Origin: Caldithrix sp.
GTDB lineage: Bacteria > KSB1 > UBA2214 > DYKH01
Assembly: GCA_020722685.1 (NCBI GenBank)
Contig: DYKH01000035.1
Location: 1-43,180 of the forward strand
Length of the DNA: 43,180 bases
Direction: 5' to 3'
Below, one piece after another: positions 43,113-43,180 of this stretch (the first letter of the stretch is position 1; the number at the start of each line of letters is the position of its first letter). The notes under the pieces were generated by a model, which was not told where the DNA came from, did not search any database, and saw nothing but the letters and a program-made list of their open reading frames with translations. The translations under genes and the position numbers were made by a program.

Positions 43113-43180
43113 TAGCTGCTACACATCACAAATAGCATGACATCGTGGACTGATTTTAGTGATAGACAATTCGCATAAGA

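Overview
This is a bacterial chromosome segment of moderate GC content. It is gene-dense in its first three quarters and has long gene-poor spacers rich in degenerate palindromes towards the end. Several features suggest a little-cultured lineage of the FCB type (KSB1/Calditrichota-like): the mix of signal-peptide TPR proteins with a TonB/AgmX-type protein, the order ispE-spoVG-tRNA-Gln-prs-rplY-pth-rpsF-ssb-rpsR-rplI, frequent TTG/GTG starts, and dispersed palindromes. That placement is inferred from gene content and is not proven.

Region 1 (1-6.0 kb, minus strand) is a polyamine and aldolase block. Pyruvoyl-dependent arginine decarboxylase (5382-5939), a deoxyhypusine-synthase-family protein (4210-5292) and agmatinase (2429-3355) give a route arginine > agmatine > putrescine > probably homospermidine or a related polyamine. 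A DUF433/DUF5615 toxin-antitoxin pair sits inside the block, and its toxin has an in-frame amber codon. Downstream are a class II (zinc) aldolase and an unnamed TIM-barrel protein that runs off the window, separated by a 240-bp array of about 22 degenerate TTGAC units spaced 10-11 bp apart.

Region 2 (6.2-18.3 kb) begins with an ECF-type membrane protein (minus) and a plus-strand cytoplasmic serine-protease-like protein, which ends at a perfect bidirectional terminator. Then, on the minus strand, comes an apparent cell-envelope operon: a candidate outer-membrane barrel with a coiled-coil tail, two exported TPR proteins, a small exported protein and a TonB/AgmX-type one-TM protein. A membrane VWA protein lies upstream. 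No ExbB/ExbD motor genes are present in the window.

Region 3 (18.6-27.7 kb, minus) is housekeeping: tsaD, a YbbR-domain protein, a zinc-ribbon protein, rplI, rpsR, ssb, rpsF, pth, rplY, prs, tRNA-Gln(UUG), spoVG and ispE.

Region 4 (28-43 kb) is accessory. It holds a solitary BMC-H microcompartment shell protein, a NifS-like class V aminotransferase, a frameshifted ferritin, a DUF2961/GH172 lipoprotein, a PIN toxin/antitoxin pair and gene remnants. It also holds two large SSS-family transporters, a glutamate-1-semialdehyde-aminomutase-like aminotransferase and a Tat-exported heparinase II/III-like protein. The carbohydrate-related genes suggest import and breakdown of polysaccharide or uronate-type sugars, but no complete pathway can be read.
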